Shown here piece after piece: positions 46,060 to 59,185 of a stretch of DNA of 64,000 bases (its first letter is position 1; every line of letters starts with the position of its first letter). Source of the stretch: Dioscorea cayenensis subsp. rotundata. Lineage: Eukaryota > Streptophyta > Magnoliopsida > Dioscoreales > Dioscoreaceae. The DNA is taken from assembly GCF_009730915.1 (NCBI RefSeq), contig NC_052489.1:25785916-25849915 (forward strand). Direction: 5' to 3'. The translations under genes were made by a program, and so were the position numbers. Below the pieces are notes generated by a model. That model worked only from the letters and a program-made list of their open reading frames with translations, was not told the origin of the DNA and ran no database searches.

Positions 46060-49000
46060 TACCCTTTCGATAAGATAAGTACAGGATGCAGTAAGTTTGA
46101 TAAGAAGGTTGAATTGAATTCATTTAACACAACAGAAGCAGCAAAATGTGGTGAGCATGATTGCTGCTATTCAATCTGAAATACATATCATGATCTCTCT
46201 AAAGAAAACTTACCTAAAGCTTCATTAAATATGTAGATATGAAGTCAACACACCCCTGGCTAGTGGCTGAAATAAATCGCATGAACTCCTCTGGCATTAA
46301 TGACATAAAATAGATAATCTAATAGCTAACAAAAGAAAAAGAAAAATTTCAAACAGATTCAGCAGTATCACCTTCTCCAATATCATTAAATTCATGTTAA
46401 ACTCATTGAATTGCCTTCTTGAAAAACTCCTCAATGAACTACAGTAGGAACAATATAGCAACAAGGAAAAGTTCAAGCAACTTCTTCCAGTAGTGTAGAA
46501 ATAAAGTCAGCATACACCAGGCTAGAGGTGGAAATAAGTCACATGAGCTCCTCTGCCATTAATGACATAAAATAGATAATCTAATACCTAACAAAAAAAA
46601 ATCCAGAAAATCAGAAACTTCAAACAAATTAAGCAGCATCACCTTCTCAAAGATCATTAAATTCATGTTAAACTCATTGAATTGCACCCTTGAAGAGCTC
46701 CTTAATGAACTACAGTAGGAACAATATGGCAAAAGGAAAAGGTCAAGCAACTTCTTCCGGTATGTCTCCAAGTCAAAAATGTATATGATTTCCATAAAAT
46801 GGTTATTCTTAGATGTTGTGAATTAATTATCTTCTGCATAAAGCAACACAAAATCCTGGATTCACAATAAGCAAAAAAAATTACATTTTTTTCAAGTGTA
46901 AAGAAAAAATGAAAATCAAAGGACTCATAGGGAAGGAAAATGCTGTAATATGAAAAATAACAGGGATGGGTTCAAATAAGGAAGAATGCTTTCAATGTAG
47001 AGGGAAAGAACTTCTCAAAAGATCATCACTAACATCATTATTGACATTCTGAACAAAACCTTAAAAAACCAATGATACTTGCGACTAGAAATGCATGGCA
47101 AGATGTAATCAAGTTAACTTCCATTTTTGTTAAACTGCAACATCTAAAAGCAAGCATAATGGAAACAAAATATACAGAGATAAAAATAATTATATCAGAA
47201 ATGAAAAAGATTATCAACATGTCAAATGAAAATGGCCATCCCTTCAAAATATCAAATCAAATGGAAAGAGAACATAAATTAAGTTCCTAATCAGAACTTT
47301 TAAGACAAATAGTGACCAGAATCCAAGCAAATTAACTAGCTTTACATCATTGTAACAAACAGAAAAAGGTTAAACAAGTATGCGCATAAGGCCTACAAGA
47401 AAAACTTTCACAGACAGTGGGGAAATATATTAAAATAGATGATCTAATTGACAAAGTGCTAATTGTGAGAATCATGACATTCAGTACGCCTTTGCAGCAC
47501 ATAATTAGACATGTTTGCTTTGCTATCCAATCTGAGGTAAATAGCATGATTTTTATAAAGAAACCTTACCAGAAACTTCATTAGAGACGTAGATATAAAG
47601 CCAGACTCTCTTGGCTAGTGTTTGAAATAAATCCCATGAGCACCTCCAGCATTATTGGCATAAATAGATAATTTAATAACTAAAAAGAGAAATGAGAAAA
47701 ATGTGAAGTTTCAAAAAGTTCAGCAGTATCACCTTCTCCAAGGTAATTAAATTCATGCCAAACTCACTTGAATCACCCTCTGAAAAGCTCCTCAAGTACC
47801 TAAGGTAGGAAAAAAAATATAGTAACAAGAAAAAATTCGAGAAAATTATTCAAGTAGCATGTGCATTTTCAAAAAAATGCTTACCCTGATATGTTGTCCA
47901 CAGTTTCTTCTATATAGAGTAACAGTTTCAAGCCACCAAAAATCTTCATGCTAAAATCAAGACACCTTAAGTGTAAAGAACAGGACACCTAAACAAAATA
48001 CTACAAAAGACAACAACATCAAAGATTGTAAAGCCTATCCATAGACCTTAGTCACAAAATGAAAAAAAAAAAGTTACTTTCAAGACATTATTCAAGAAAT
48101 CAGCAGATGAGAATTTGCAAATAAATTCCTGAACAAAATACATTTCAAAAATATGAAACAATAAACTGTGAAGTTAATTACACCCGAAAACTGCCATTAG
48201 CTTTATGGAAGTAACAACTGGTCACCAAGCAAGAAAAGAGGCTTCAAACTGGTTATGAGAATAAGAAAGGAAGGAAATGAACAGAGCATTCAAAGTAGGA
48301 AAAGATTGGAAGTTGATATACAAGGACAAATATAAAATGTGAATGACTGAAAAGAAAGTACTGCATCCTTTTGTCCATCTTATCATTGCAGCATGAATGT
48401 GGAAATCAATTGCTACAAGGCAAAATGACAAAATTGCAAATTTATTTAATTAATTTTTCAAGTGACCCAAACGAATGATAAAGAAAATTCAAATTTTGTA
48501 GAGAAACAATGGACATCCTAAACATGCAAAAGGTCTGAATATAAATGCATTAACATTCTAGAAAGGAAATAGCACCATGGAACTAATATAGCAAAGTAAG
48601 AGCAATAATACAAGACAGAAAACAAGTTCCATGGTAAAATACGCATGTAACCAAAACCACATTCTCAGTATATCAAGCAACACTAATGTCTGATACCATT
48701 TGCGTGGAAGTTGTAAATCAATAACTCAAAGAAAAAGATACAGATGTAACTACAAACTAATTTTGCGAATTGATGAGAGAATTTAATCACAATAGATGCA
48801 CAAGAAAAAAAAATGCTTCCCATGTTCTCAAAGCCAAGTATTACCTAGAAGGTTAATGAAGACTTACAGGCTCAAACTGCCCAAGGCTGAGAATGTCTCT
48901 TGACAATGTCATCATTATATTTGACTCCCGAAGACTAACAAAATCAGCATAAAATCATCCACTAGATTCCTAAATAAGAAACCAATAACCAGTATAAGTC

Positions 49001-51490
49001 TAACAAGTTATAAAGGAATACCAATAAAATAAAGTCAAGAAAAATCAGGCAACCCACTTTCATGTCTCCAGTTAAGCAAGCCTAATCATTTGTTGTGAGC
49101 ATGAAGTAAGTTTTGATAAGAGGGTTAACTTGAATTCATTTAACGAAGCAGAAGCAGCAAAATGTTGTGAGCATGAATGCTGCTATTCAGTCTGAAATAA
49201 ATATCATGATCTTTCTACAAAAAATTACCTGAAGCTTTATTAAAAATGTAGATATGAAGTCAGCACACCCCTGGCCAGTGGCTGAACTAAATTGCATGAG
49301 CTCCTCTGCCATTAATGACATAAAATAGATAACCTAATAGCTAACAAAAGAACATGAGAAAATGAGAAATTTCAAACAAATTCAGCAGTATCACCTTCTC
49401 CAATATCATTAAATTCATGTTAAACTCATTGAATTGCCCTCTTGAAAAGCTTCAATGAACTACAGTAGGAACAATATAGCAACAAGGAAAAGGTTGAGCA
49501 ACTCCTGGCTAATGGTGGAAATAAATCGCTTGAGCTCCTCTGGTGTTTATGACATAAAATAGATAATCTAATGCCTAATAAAAACAAAAAAACAAAACAA
49601 AACAAAACAAAAAAGAAAATAAGAAACTTCAAACAAATTGAGCAGCATCACCTTCTCAAAGATCATTAAATTCATGTTAAACTCATTGAATTGCACCCTT
49701 GAAGAACTCCTCAATGAACTACAGTAGGAATGATATAGCAAAAGGAAAAGTTCAAGCAGCTTCTTCCAGTATGTCGTTAAGTAAAATATTTATATGATTT
49801 CCATAAAATGTTATTCTTAGATGTTATCTAAAGTTAATTATCCTCTGCATGTAGCAATACGAAATTCTGGTTTACAGTCTTCCAGACAATTTCACAATAA
49901 GCAAAAGAAATTACATTTTTTTCAAAAATAAAGAAAAAATGAAAATCAAAGGACACATAGGGAAGGAAAATGCTACAATATTAAAAATAACAGGGATGGG
50001 TTCAATAAGGAAAAATTATTTTCAATGTAAAGGGAACGAAATTGTTTAAAGATCATCACTAACATGATTAACATTCTGAACCATGAAAAAATAATGATAC
50101 CTGCAACCAGAAATGCACGCCAAGATATAATCCACTAAACTCCCCTTTATGTCAAACTGCAAATCTAAAAGCAAGCATGATGGAAATATACAGAGAAAAA
50201 AAATAATTATCTCATAAATGCAAAAGATTATCAGTAAGCTGTTAGTCTAGAACTGAGAAACCTGGAAAAAGCATAGAGCATATACTCAGAATTACAAATA
50301 AAGAAATTCCATATATTATCAAGAAAGTACAATACCTCCGTTTGAGAGAATTCTGAACCTTAAATAAAAAAACCTCAATACTATCTGGAAAATTGCGAGT
50401 TTCCAAGATCCAGAATTTTGACTGACAATTCATGAGCATGTTTAATTACTATCAATAGCATCCCTATGGTTCAAACATAATATTACATTGATCATTAATT
50501 AAAAAAGACAATGTAATCGTATAAAAAAATTACTCTTGTAACTAAAATTTATTTTCAGTTACCAGACCAAAATCACTATGGTACACGTAAATGTTCTTCA
50601 CATATATATCTTCATAATTGGATCCTAAAAATTAATAGATCATTAAAAAAACTCAGAAATATAATAAAAAATGGAAATACAGACAAAATAGATAGTACAC
50701 TGAATTAGATATATACACTATGGTGAGAGAGAAGCTACATCTTTTCACCCATCTCATCATTACTGCATGAAAGTGGAAATCTATTTCTATGAGGCATAAT
50801 GACAAAATTGCAAATATCTGTAACTAAAATTTCAAGTGGACCAGAGGAACAATAAAGAAAATTTGAAATTTGTAGGATCATCCCAACACGCAAAGTAATC
50901 TAAATATCATCACTGCATTAATGTTGTAGGAAGGAAATAGCACCATGGAACTAATACTACCAAAGTAGGAGCAATAATTCAAGTTAGAAAACAAGTTCCA
51001 CGGTAAAAAGTGCATGTCACCCAATCTATAAAGCCACATTCTCACTATATCATGCAACACTAATGCCTAAAACCATTTTCTACGGAAGTTATTAATCATT
51101 CACTCAAAGAAAAAGATACAAATGGAAATACAAACTAATTTCACCAATTTGATGAGAGAAAGTAAATCACAATAGATGCAAACGAGAAAAAAAAAATTTC
51201 TTTCCCATTTTCAAAGTCAAGTATCAACTAGAAGATTAATGAAGACTCACAGGCTCAAACTGCCCAAGGCTGAGAATGTCTCTTGGAAATGTCATCATGT
51301 TATTTGCGTCCTAATGATACCCTCACGACCAAAATCAACATAAAATTATCTACTTGATTCCTAAATAAGAAATTAATAACCAGTATAAGTTTGAAAAGTT
51401 GCAAATAAATGTCAATGAAATAAAGTCAAGAGAAATCGAGCAACACCTCCTTTAATGTCTCCAGTTAAGCAAGCCTAATCATTTGTCTCA
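46060..51490 (-). pseudogene. Two tandem copies of an unrecognised multi-exon gene segment
   Basis: Unit 1 (about 46060-49100) and unit 2 (about 49105-51490) are diverged direct repeats. Unit 2 lacks the part matching about 47290-48230. On minus, both show exon-like blocks with splice signals. One reads MMTLSRDILSLGQFEP before a donor (48880-48945; near 51255). One reads LQFDIKGSLVDYILACISG between an acceptor and a GTATCA donor (near 50100-50165; stop-bearing version near 47085-47150). One reads YLRSFSEGDSSEFGMN (near 47755-47800), and one reads LMAEELMQFSSATGQGC before a donor (near 49235-49320). Some copies carry stops. The family was not recognised. It may be a decayed gene or part of a poorly conserved one. 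Confidence 0.5.
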
Positions 51491-52619
51491 TCTACAAAGA
51501 AAAGAGCAAATTCATTAGTAATTTAAAGTAAAATGTCTAATTGTTTAGAATTCTACAAATGAAAGCTAATCTGAATTAAGTGATAGGGACTTTGATGGGC
51601 TAAGATTCACGAAATAAATAGTGATTAACCACTTGACATCTTGTTGTTCCTCATATGAAGATAAATTATTTATGAGACTTTGTCCTGCGTGCTTCTTTGA
51701 TTGTGCTTAGAGCGGCTATTTGATAAAGGTAGAAACTAAACAACCTATTTTCTGTTAAAAAAATGAAAAAGATACAATATCAGACTTAAGCACAATAATT
51801 TGGAGAAGCACTATTAACAAGTAGAATGCATCATTTTAAAAAAGTTCGATAAAAGCTTCCCTGCCAGTAGAATAATCCCTCTCAAAGAAGCATAACATGT
51901 GCTCTATGGACACCACAGGCTTAATGCTGAAACACCAAATTGTTATCTCAAAATTGGAATTATTCAGAAAAATGGGAAGAAAGAAAAGGTGCATAACATC
52001 AGAAATGATAGTACCTTGAAGAAAAGAATGTATCTGGTGATGTATTTCAGCGGACACTCTACTCGGAACATAGAATTCAGATGAATGCCGTGAATGTATC
52101 TTCATGCAAGTTCATATAAAGGAGAAAGGAATTTGTGTGGCTGGGTGAACAACTCATAATCCACATCTCTTAGAGAATTAACAATGCCAACAAACCAACA
52201 TATACATGACTACAAATAATTAAGCCATTCATGATATAGAAATGCCAAATATTGACAGTGACAGTAGACTTTTCTGAGTAAAGAACCATCACAGTCCATA
52301 CTAGTGTAATGATTGAAGAAGTACATGATGTTCTCGAAAAATGGGTTGATCAAAGATCAAATGTCCACGAATCAGTATCATGTTGTCTTAACCAAATAAC
52401 ACAATTATCTGAATCTTCTAGCAAGCCAAATTCTCATTTCTTCATCAATAGGTAACCAAGGGAAGAGATGATATTCCCAAAAGGGAAGCAAATACTTAAA
52501 ATAAAAGGCCTAAGAGTTAATATCATGCTATTATTAAGATCTTCTTTTGCTCCTTTAAAAGAAAACCTGGAAAAAAGAAAAAGAGCTACTATTAAAAGGA
52601 AAAATTAAGTGGAGTAAAC
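51491..52619 (-). other. Exon-like pieces of the same unrecognised gene
   Basis: On minus, an acceptor TTTGGTGTTTCAG precedes a 30-codon open piece, KPVVSIEHMLCFFERDYSTG and on to a stop at about 51836-51838. Just upstream another open piece ends in a donor TTCTTCAAG|GTACTA (near 52020). Both are plausible exons of a minus-strand gene starting near 53391, but the joins cannot be proven. Confidence 0.3.
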
Positions 52620-53310
52620 TTAGAATTGATAAATAAAGCAATCTACATCTTAAACAGCACTAGTTGCTGCAAATCACTGCTGATGATCCAAAAAACATGC
52701 AAGATAATCAGATAAATCACAAATTAAAAAAACATAGAAAGAACCAGCTACATGAACATAAGATCTAACTCCTCCAAAGCAATCTAGGGTTTTATCCCTG
52801 TTTCTACATCTTAACCAGCACTACTGGCCACAAATCACCAGTGATGATCCAGAAAAACATGCAAGATAATCAGATGAATCACATTAAAATAACAATAGAA
52901 AGAATCAGCTACAAGATTATGAACATAAGACCTAACTCCTTCAAAGCAATCTAGGGTTTTATCCCCGTTTCTGCATCTTAACCAACACTAGTGGCCACAA
53001 ATCGCCAGTGGTGATCCAGAAAAACATGCAAGATAATAAGATAATCAGATAAATCACAAATTAAAATTTAAAAAGAACCAGCTACAAGATTATGAACATA
53101 GGACCTCGCTCCTCCAAAGCAATCTAGGGTTTTATCCCTGTTTCTACATCTTAAACAGCACTAGTTGCCTAGAAATCACCATTGATCATCCTGAAAAGCA
53201 CGCAAGAATCAGTTAATTAGAGAATTAACACAAATACAACAAAGAAGAAAACAGCCATAATATTATGAACATCAAACAACCAGAGCAATCCAGGGTTTCA
53301 TCTTTGCTTT
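52620..53310. repeat. Four-copy tandem repeat, period 166-173 bp
   Basis: The marker AATCTAGGGTTTTATCCCTG recurs near 52781, 52948 and 53121, and as AATCCAGGGTTTCATC near 53287. Each unit also carries ATCACC/ATCGCC, CATGCAAGATAAT and AACCAGCTAC. The last unit abuts the candidate first exon at 53363-53391. On minus the repeated piece reads GGATAAAACCCTAGATTGCT, like plant 5' leader sequence. Confidence 0.85.
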
Positions 53311-53362
53311 CCGGCGAGGAGGGTTTGGAACCTAGAAATCTGGGTATATGGCTAGAACTCAC

Positions 53363-53391
53363 CATTGAAACCAACTCTCGAAGCGCTCCAT
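53363..53391 (-). other. Candidate first coding exon, gene unknown
   Basis: On minus, ATG GAG CGC TTC and so on gives MERFESWFQ, followed by a good donor CAATG|GTGAGTT. It heads the exon-like pieces further left. The GC-rich setting (53330-53480) also contains a 28-bp near-duplicate around AAAAGGCATTTTGAATCAAA (near 53413 and 53463). It is weak because it depends on one short exon. Confidence 0.35.
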
Positions 53392-53479
53392 CGTCGTCCC
53401 CGGCGAGCCGAAGAAAAGGCATTTTGAATCAAAGGAAGCGACCAGCCATCGTCGTCCCAAGAAAAGGCGTTTTGAATCA

Positions 53480-54440
53480 AAGGAAGCGCGAATGGCCCTA
53501 TTTGTAGGAATCCAATCAGCTGCGCAATGACCAAGATACCCTCCAACGGTCAGATAAAATCTAAAGAAATCAGATTTTAGCTTGAGCTCCAAGCATCTAT
53601 TTTAAGAAGGATATAAAGAAATTATTATGGAAATATTTGAATTTTAAATTCTTCTAACGGATCAGTTTTTTCATTAAGGAAATATATTCAAAATAATGAT
53701 GATGACAATAATATAGTATCTAAAACTCATTTTAGCAAAGGGAACTGTTTAATCATGGTCATATTAACAAAAATAGATATTAAACTGAAGCTTTTTCAAA
53801 TGGATTAATGAGGTGGCTTTTTATTTTAGCTTTGGATTGTTTATGAAATTGAACTTGCTTGAGGAATTCATTATTTGCTATTGTATTGAAAATTTAAAAC
53901 AATTGCCTCAAGTATTGGCACGGATTTATATTTATAACTAAAATTTTCTTGTGGGAAAATGGTAGGAAAAAAAAACAGATACTTAATTTCATTTATTTAT
54001 GTCCTGACTTCTGTAGCCATGCATAACCATCAAATATTTGACCTTATAAATATCACCTGATGCGACTAAACTTTTGATTTATATAAAAAAGTAATTATGA
54101 TCTAGATATGATTAAATGTGCTATTTTTCAAAGTTAATTCAATATAAACAGGTACTTATGTTTTTTTGCAAAAATGAAGAAGATAAAATTTATTTTTAAA
54201 AATTAAAAGCATAATATTTTGGTGTTAGATTTTGGTGCTGATTTAGAGTTTAGGGTTTAGCCCAGAGTTTCTAAAACATAAAAGAAATGGAGTTAAAAAT
54301 AAACAAAAAAGATGAAATAAGTATGAGAGGGTATTTAGCAAAGTTTAATCATGGCCATTAAAAACATATAAGACACATGCCAAACATCTATGACTGTATT
54401 GAAAAGCACTGGATGATGGATGGGGATAGTACTGGACTAG
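53480..54440. other. AT-rich intergenic DNA
   Basis: No gene or named repeat is recognised. Confidence 0.4.
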
Positions 54441-54459
54441 AGCCAAAACCTACATCCTT

Positions 54460-54840
54460 TAGTAATTTGTGGGTAAATAATGTGGGTAGCTCTCACCTGG
54501 AAATTACCCACGATATATCCAAAGAATATTTGTGTGGGAGAACTTTTCATGGGTAATTCGTCGATAAATATAATATTCCCATATATTACCTAGCGAAGTA
54601 GTTTGTGGGTGTTACAATTGTGGGTAATCATTGATTGGGTAAATTAAAAAAAAATTTAACATTTGCAAGAACACCCATAAATTACCCATACATGTTATCA
54701 GTGAGTAATATTTGTAGGTGATCTCTAGGTAATTAAATATGTGAACTTTTTGCTTAAATTTTACCCATGGATTATCTAGAGAAATGTTTATAAGTAAAGA
54801 GATCATGAGTAATCTTATTTACCCATAATTTACCCAAGAT
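54460..54840. repeat. Dispersed GTGGGTAA/TTACCCA motif cluster
   Basis: At least ten copies of GGGTAA or its complement lie in both orientations within about 380 bp of AT-rich DNA, for example near 54470, 54481, 54505, 54561, 54626, 54676 and 54823. Such two-way short motifs are typical of transposon subterminal regions. No inverted ends or TSD were found. Confidence 0.55.
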
Positions 54841-55290
54841 TTATTTTCATAGCTAATTAATTTGAAAATAATATTTTAAACTTTCTCTTAATATATATTT
54901 TAAATTTTATTTTATTTTTATTTTTATATTTGGTAAATCCTAATTTTATCAAAACTGAATTTGAGATTTATATTACAAATCACAATTATATTAAAAAATA
55001 AAACATTATAAAATAAATATAAAAAATAATGTCATGATTATTTATTCTACAAATTATAAGTACATGTTGGAAAATAAAATGCTAATGAAAATCAATTGGA
55101 TATATAAATTAATCAATTAAATTTCAAACTTATAAGAATTATTTAATTTACAAATGAATAAGAGTATTACTTGCACTCTTATTCAAAATATCACTAGCGA
55201 TTTATAAATTTTGAAACTATATAAAATATAAATAGTATATATATATGAAAAAATTTTAAAATAAAAACTAAGATTCTATAACCAATAAGT

Positions 55291-55293
55291 ATA

Positions 55294-55333
<40 letters not shown>
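55291..55333. repeat. (AT)n microsatellite
   Basis: About 43 bp of AT repeats. The rest of 54841-55678 is AT-rich and without recognised genes. Confidence 0.9.
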
Positions 55334-55335
<2 letters not shown>

Positions 55336-55678
55336 TTGCATAATAACTTTTTGCAGCCTTTTAAATATAGTAGTATATATATACATATATGTTGGTTTTG
55401 CATCGAAATATATGTGGTTATATATGTACATACATGCATGCATTGACCTGCCACTTGTACTTAGGGACCTAATTCCATCTTTGTTTCTCTCACCTCCTGT
55501 TCTTGTTTTGTTATTCATCTGCTTCTTCATATTCATGCTTCACATCATTGTTATTACCACTATTATTAGTATTGTGCTAGACCTGCTTGTAGACCCCTTT
55601 CAAATTGTTGTTTGCTTTAATTAGAGACTTAGATATAGTTCGATATTTTTATGATAGGACCATTACAGAAAGTTAACT

Positions 55679-57125
55679 GTTATTGTCGGGTGAAGTTCTA
55701 AATCTTGAAGATTTTTTTTTCATGTTGGTAATCCCTTGAACTCTTGTATTTAAAATTTTGTTGTTTTGATTTATTTTTATAAAAAAATTCTAAAATTTAT
55801 TTATGATTATTCTTTAAAGTTTATTTTCTTTTATCAATTAATTTTGCATACTAATATTTTTGCTAACCATTCTGGCTTCTTTTAAGCCTTAAGTATGATT
55901 TATGGATTATTATTGTTATTTTTATCTTTCCATCCAATCATGCAACATGGTGATTTTGAAATGCTGTCATAGTTATTCAAGCAATTTGAAAAGTTGGCAT
56001 ATTCATGATATTTATTCATTATTATTATTGTTATTATTATTTTTGTCGTGATATATTTGTTATAGTGGAAACTTACTATTTCTTATTTCTTAATGTGAGA
56101 ATCTGGCTAAAGCTGGAAGATTGGCACATTTTTGTATATTTATTTATTTATTTATTTAAGTAATGATTTAATTGTTTTTTTATTATTACATAAATTTTTG
56201 GCAAAATATTTGTGAATATTCTGTATTTTGGTTATGGAGTTTTGTCTAAATGTGTTGGTCTTCAAATGAGCGATGTGCAACCCTGTCAGTGGAGGGTTAA
56301 ATTTTGACCTTGTCGACAAGAAGCCCTGGAAAAATAAGATTGCAGTTTCGCACTGTGTTCGTTCGATGAAATAATTAACGACTATCTGATATTCAGTCTT
56401 GGATCACTGAGGGTAAATAAATGGGCTATGTTATTCTGGCTTGGGTCACTGAGGGTAAACAAATGACCTCTAGCATCTATAGTGAATTTGGAGACATACT
56501 CAGAAATTTGTTACATTTTGCTTCGCCTTTTGATTTTTATTACACTATTTTGTGTTATTGATTTTTGTGCAAGTTTTAGATTTGAACTTTTGTTTTTAGT
56601 TTATTTTTAGATTATTTACTGAGCTAGTGAGCTCATGGATTTGTTTTAAATCATTTTCAGATCAGGAGTAGTGCACCCATGGATCTTAAAAAGCTTCCAG
56701 TTGTGTTATTGATTTTTGTGCAAGTTTCATATTTGAATGTTTGTTTTTATTTTTGGATTACTTACTGAGCTAGTGAGCTCATGGATTTGTTTTAAATCAT
56801 TTTCAGATCAGGAGTAGTGCACCCATGGATCTTAGAAAGCTTCTAGTAGATGCTTTTCTTTGAAGTTGTGTTTTATATCTTTTTATTAGTTGTATGGTTG
56901 TTTAAGAACCTCTTTGTGGGTCATTCTGTATTTTTATTTGCTCTATATTTGAACTTGGTTGTAACCCCTAAGTTGTACTTGTATTTTGTATTCCTGTTAG
57001 TTTATCTTCTATTTCCATTATGTGTTAGATTTTGAGACATTGCAGGTTTACTGGGCTCCTGCCCTGTGGGTTTGCGGCTGTTTGTCAGTGCACTGGGTTT
57101 GCCTAGGCCGGGTTCGGGCCGTGAC
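55679..57125 (+). mobile_element. Probable Ty3-gypsy solo LTR
   Basis: The right end, GGGTTCGGGCCGTGACA, is the typical end of Del/Tekay-type gypsy LTRs. The left end is taken at TGTTATTGTCGGGTG (55679), which may be a decayed TGTCAC start. Flanks GTTAAC and ATTAAC resemble each other but are offset by one base, so the TSD is unproven. Inside, 56550-56700 and 56701-56846 are tandem copies. TCACTGAGGGTAAA also occurs twice (near 56406 and 56446). Confidence 0.5.
56550..56846. repeat. Tandem duplication, two copies of about 150 bp
   Basis: Copy 1 (56550-56700) and copy 2 (56701-56846) share TTGTGTTATTGATTTTTGTG at the start, GAGCTAGTGAGCTCATGGAT in the middle and AGCTT(C)(C/T)(A)G near the end. 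They differ by a few substitutions and a 5-bp length change. Confidence 0.92.
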
Positions 57126-57289
57126 AATTAACATCAATGGAATAAGTGGAGGTGAGGCTTATATATACTTGGTTGCTTGGATCATCCGCACACAATCATT
57201 ACTCACGCTCCCAAAAATATACCCTCATCTATGATTTGAACTCTCACCACTTGTGAAAGTCTTAATGGAGACCAGTAATTATTTTTGCT

Positions 57290-59160
57290 GCATAGAGAAC
57301 TTAGCTAGAGAAGGATGAAGATAGAAAAATTAAAGAGTAGAAGAAACAATAAAATACAATTATTAATTCATGAGTGGTAGAAGACAAGCCATGTAGAAAT
57401 CATCATATGTGAAAGTGAATGGAGGTTAAAATCCCTTATAAAATCTCATACATACATAAATTAATTATGGGGCACGTGTCTTATAAAATCATCCTGTACT
57501 TATCATGCTGAACTCTGTACATGAACCTTCTAAGGAATAATACAATGTTGGCACACGAATAAACATGAGATTTTTATTGAGTTTGTTTTACAATATATAC
57601 CGGCAGTTAACATACAAGGCTGTTTAAGGTTAAGGAGAAGAAGCAAGATCAATACATCACAAATAAAAAGACGAGCCCATGACCCACATAGAGCAACTTG
57701 AAATAAATTAAGAACATTCAAATTGGGCATAAGCTTGGTAACATATGGATCAAATTATGGGGAAGGAACATGAATACTAGTAGATGGAAAGATTGATGCA
57801 ATAAGATAAGTACAGATGATGCATGTAGTAAGTTTTGATAAGAGGGTTAACATGAGAATTCATTTAACGCAGCAGAAGCAGCAGAATGTGGTGACCAGCA
57901 TGATTGCTTCTTTTCAATCTGAGATAAATATCATGAATATTTTCTAAAGGAACATTGCCTCAAACTTCATTAAAGATGCAGATATGAAGTCAGCGCACCC
58001 CGGCATTGATGGGCCCTGGCTAGTGGTTAAATAGAGTATATGAGCCCCTCCGGCATTGATGACATAAATACATGATTTAATAGCTAAAAAAAGAAATGAG
58101 AAAATGAGAAACTTCAATTTCCTCTAGTGTAACCTACTTAATTATTCTTTTTTCTTAATATATGTTGTTGATGTACTTAATTTATTTTTTAAAAAAAGGA
58201 AAAGAAACTTTAAACAAATTCAGCATTATCACCCCTTCTCGGAGATTATTAAATTCAGGTTAAACTCATCCAATTGCCCTCTTGAAAAGCTCCCGGATTA
58301 ACTACAGCAGGAACAATAGAGCAACTAGTAAAAGGTCAAATAACTTCTTCCAGTAGTAGTGTCTCCAAGTCAAAAATGCATATGATTTAATATCATAAAT
58401 GGTTATTCTTTAATGTTGTCTAAAGTTAATTATCTTTTGCAAAAAAGAATACAAAATCCTAGTTTTAAGTCTTCCAAACAAATTCACAATACACAATAGA
58501 CATTACATTTTTCAAGTGTAAAGAAAAAAAAATGAAAATCAAAGGACTCATAGGGTAGGAAAATGCAACAATATTAAAAACAACAGGGATGGGTTTAAAT
58601 AAGGAAGAATACTTTCAATGTAGAGGAGGGAAAGAACTTCACGAAAGATCATCATTAACATCATTAACATTCTAAACAAAACCTTGAAAAAAAAAAAACA
58701 ATGATACCTGCAAACTAGAAATTCATGCCAAGATGTATACAGTAAACTCCAATTTATGTTAAACTGCAACATCTAAAAGCAAGAATAAGCATGATGCATG
58801 GGAAATAGAAATTTCAGAGATAAAAATTATAATCTCAGAAATGAAAAAGATTATCTGTATGCCAAATGAAAGAGGCCATCCATTCAAGATATCAAATCAA
58901 ATGGTAAGAGAACAATAGTTTAGTTTCTTGTTGGAACTTTTATAACATATATAGTGACCAACATCGATCCAAACTATTTAACAAGCCTCACATTAGCATA
59001 GCAAAAAGGCTAAACAAGTATGCACCTAAGGCCTACATGATGAACTGTTAACAGACAGCAGTAATCTATCAAAATAGATGATCTAATTAACAAAATGTTA
59101 AGTGTAAGAATCATGTAAATCTATGTTGGACTTGTCTGCTTTAAAGAAAGAAAAAGAATT
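57290..59160 (-). pseudogene. Third partial copy of the unrecognised gene segment
   Basis: It runs parallel to about 45460-47520 over most of its length, in the same orientation. It includes the exon-like piece MLQFNINWSLLYTSWHEFL with its TTTTAG acceptor and GTATCA donor (58708-58775), and the repeated AAACTCAT(C)CAATTGCCCT block (58260-58290). A small extra insertion lies near 58120-58200. The similarity stops close to 59130, just before the coiled-coil gene, so that gene is not part of the repeated unit. Confidence 0.55.
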
Positions 59161-59185
59161 TTCTTGGTACTCCACAAAACCAGCA

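Noticed and set aside
55412-55624. 70-codon hydrophobic frame resembling a membrane peptide
   Set aside because: T-rich DNA gives hydrophobic codons by chance. No splice or homology signal was seen.
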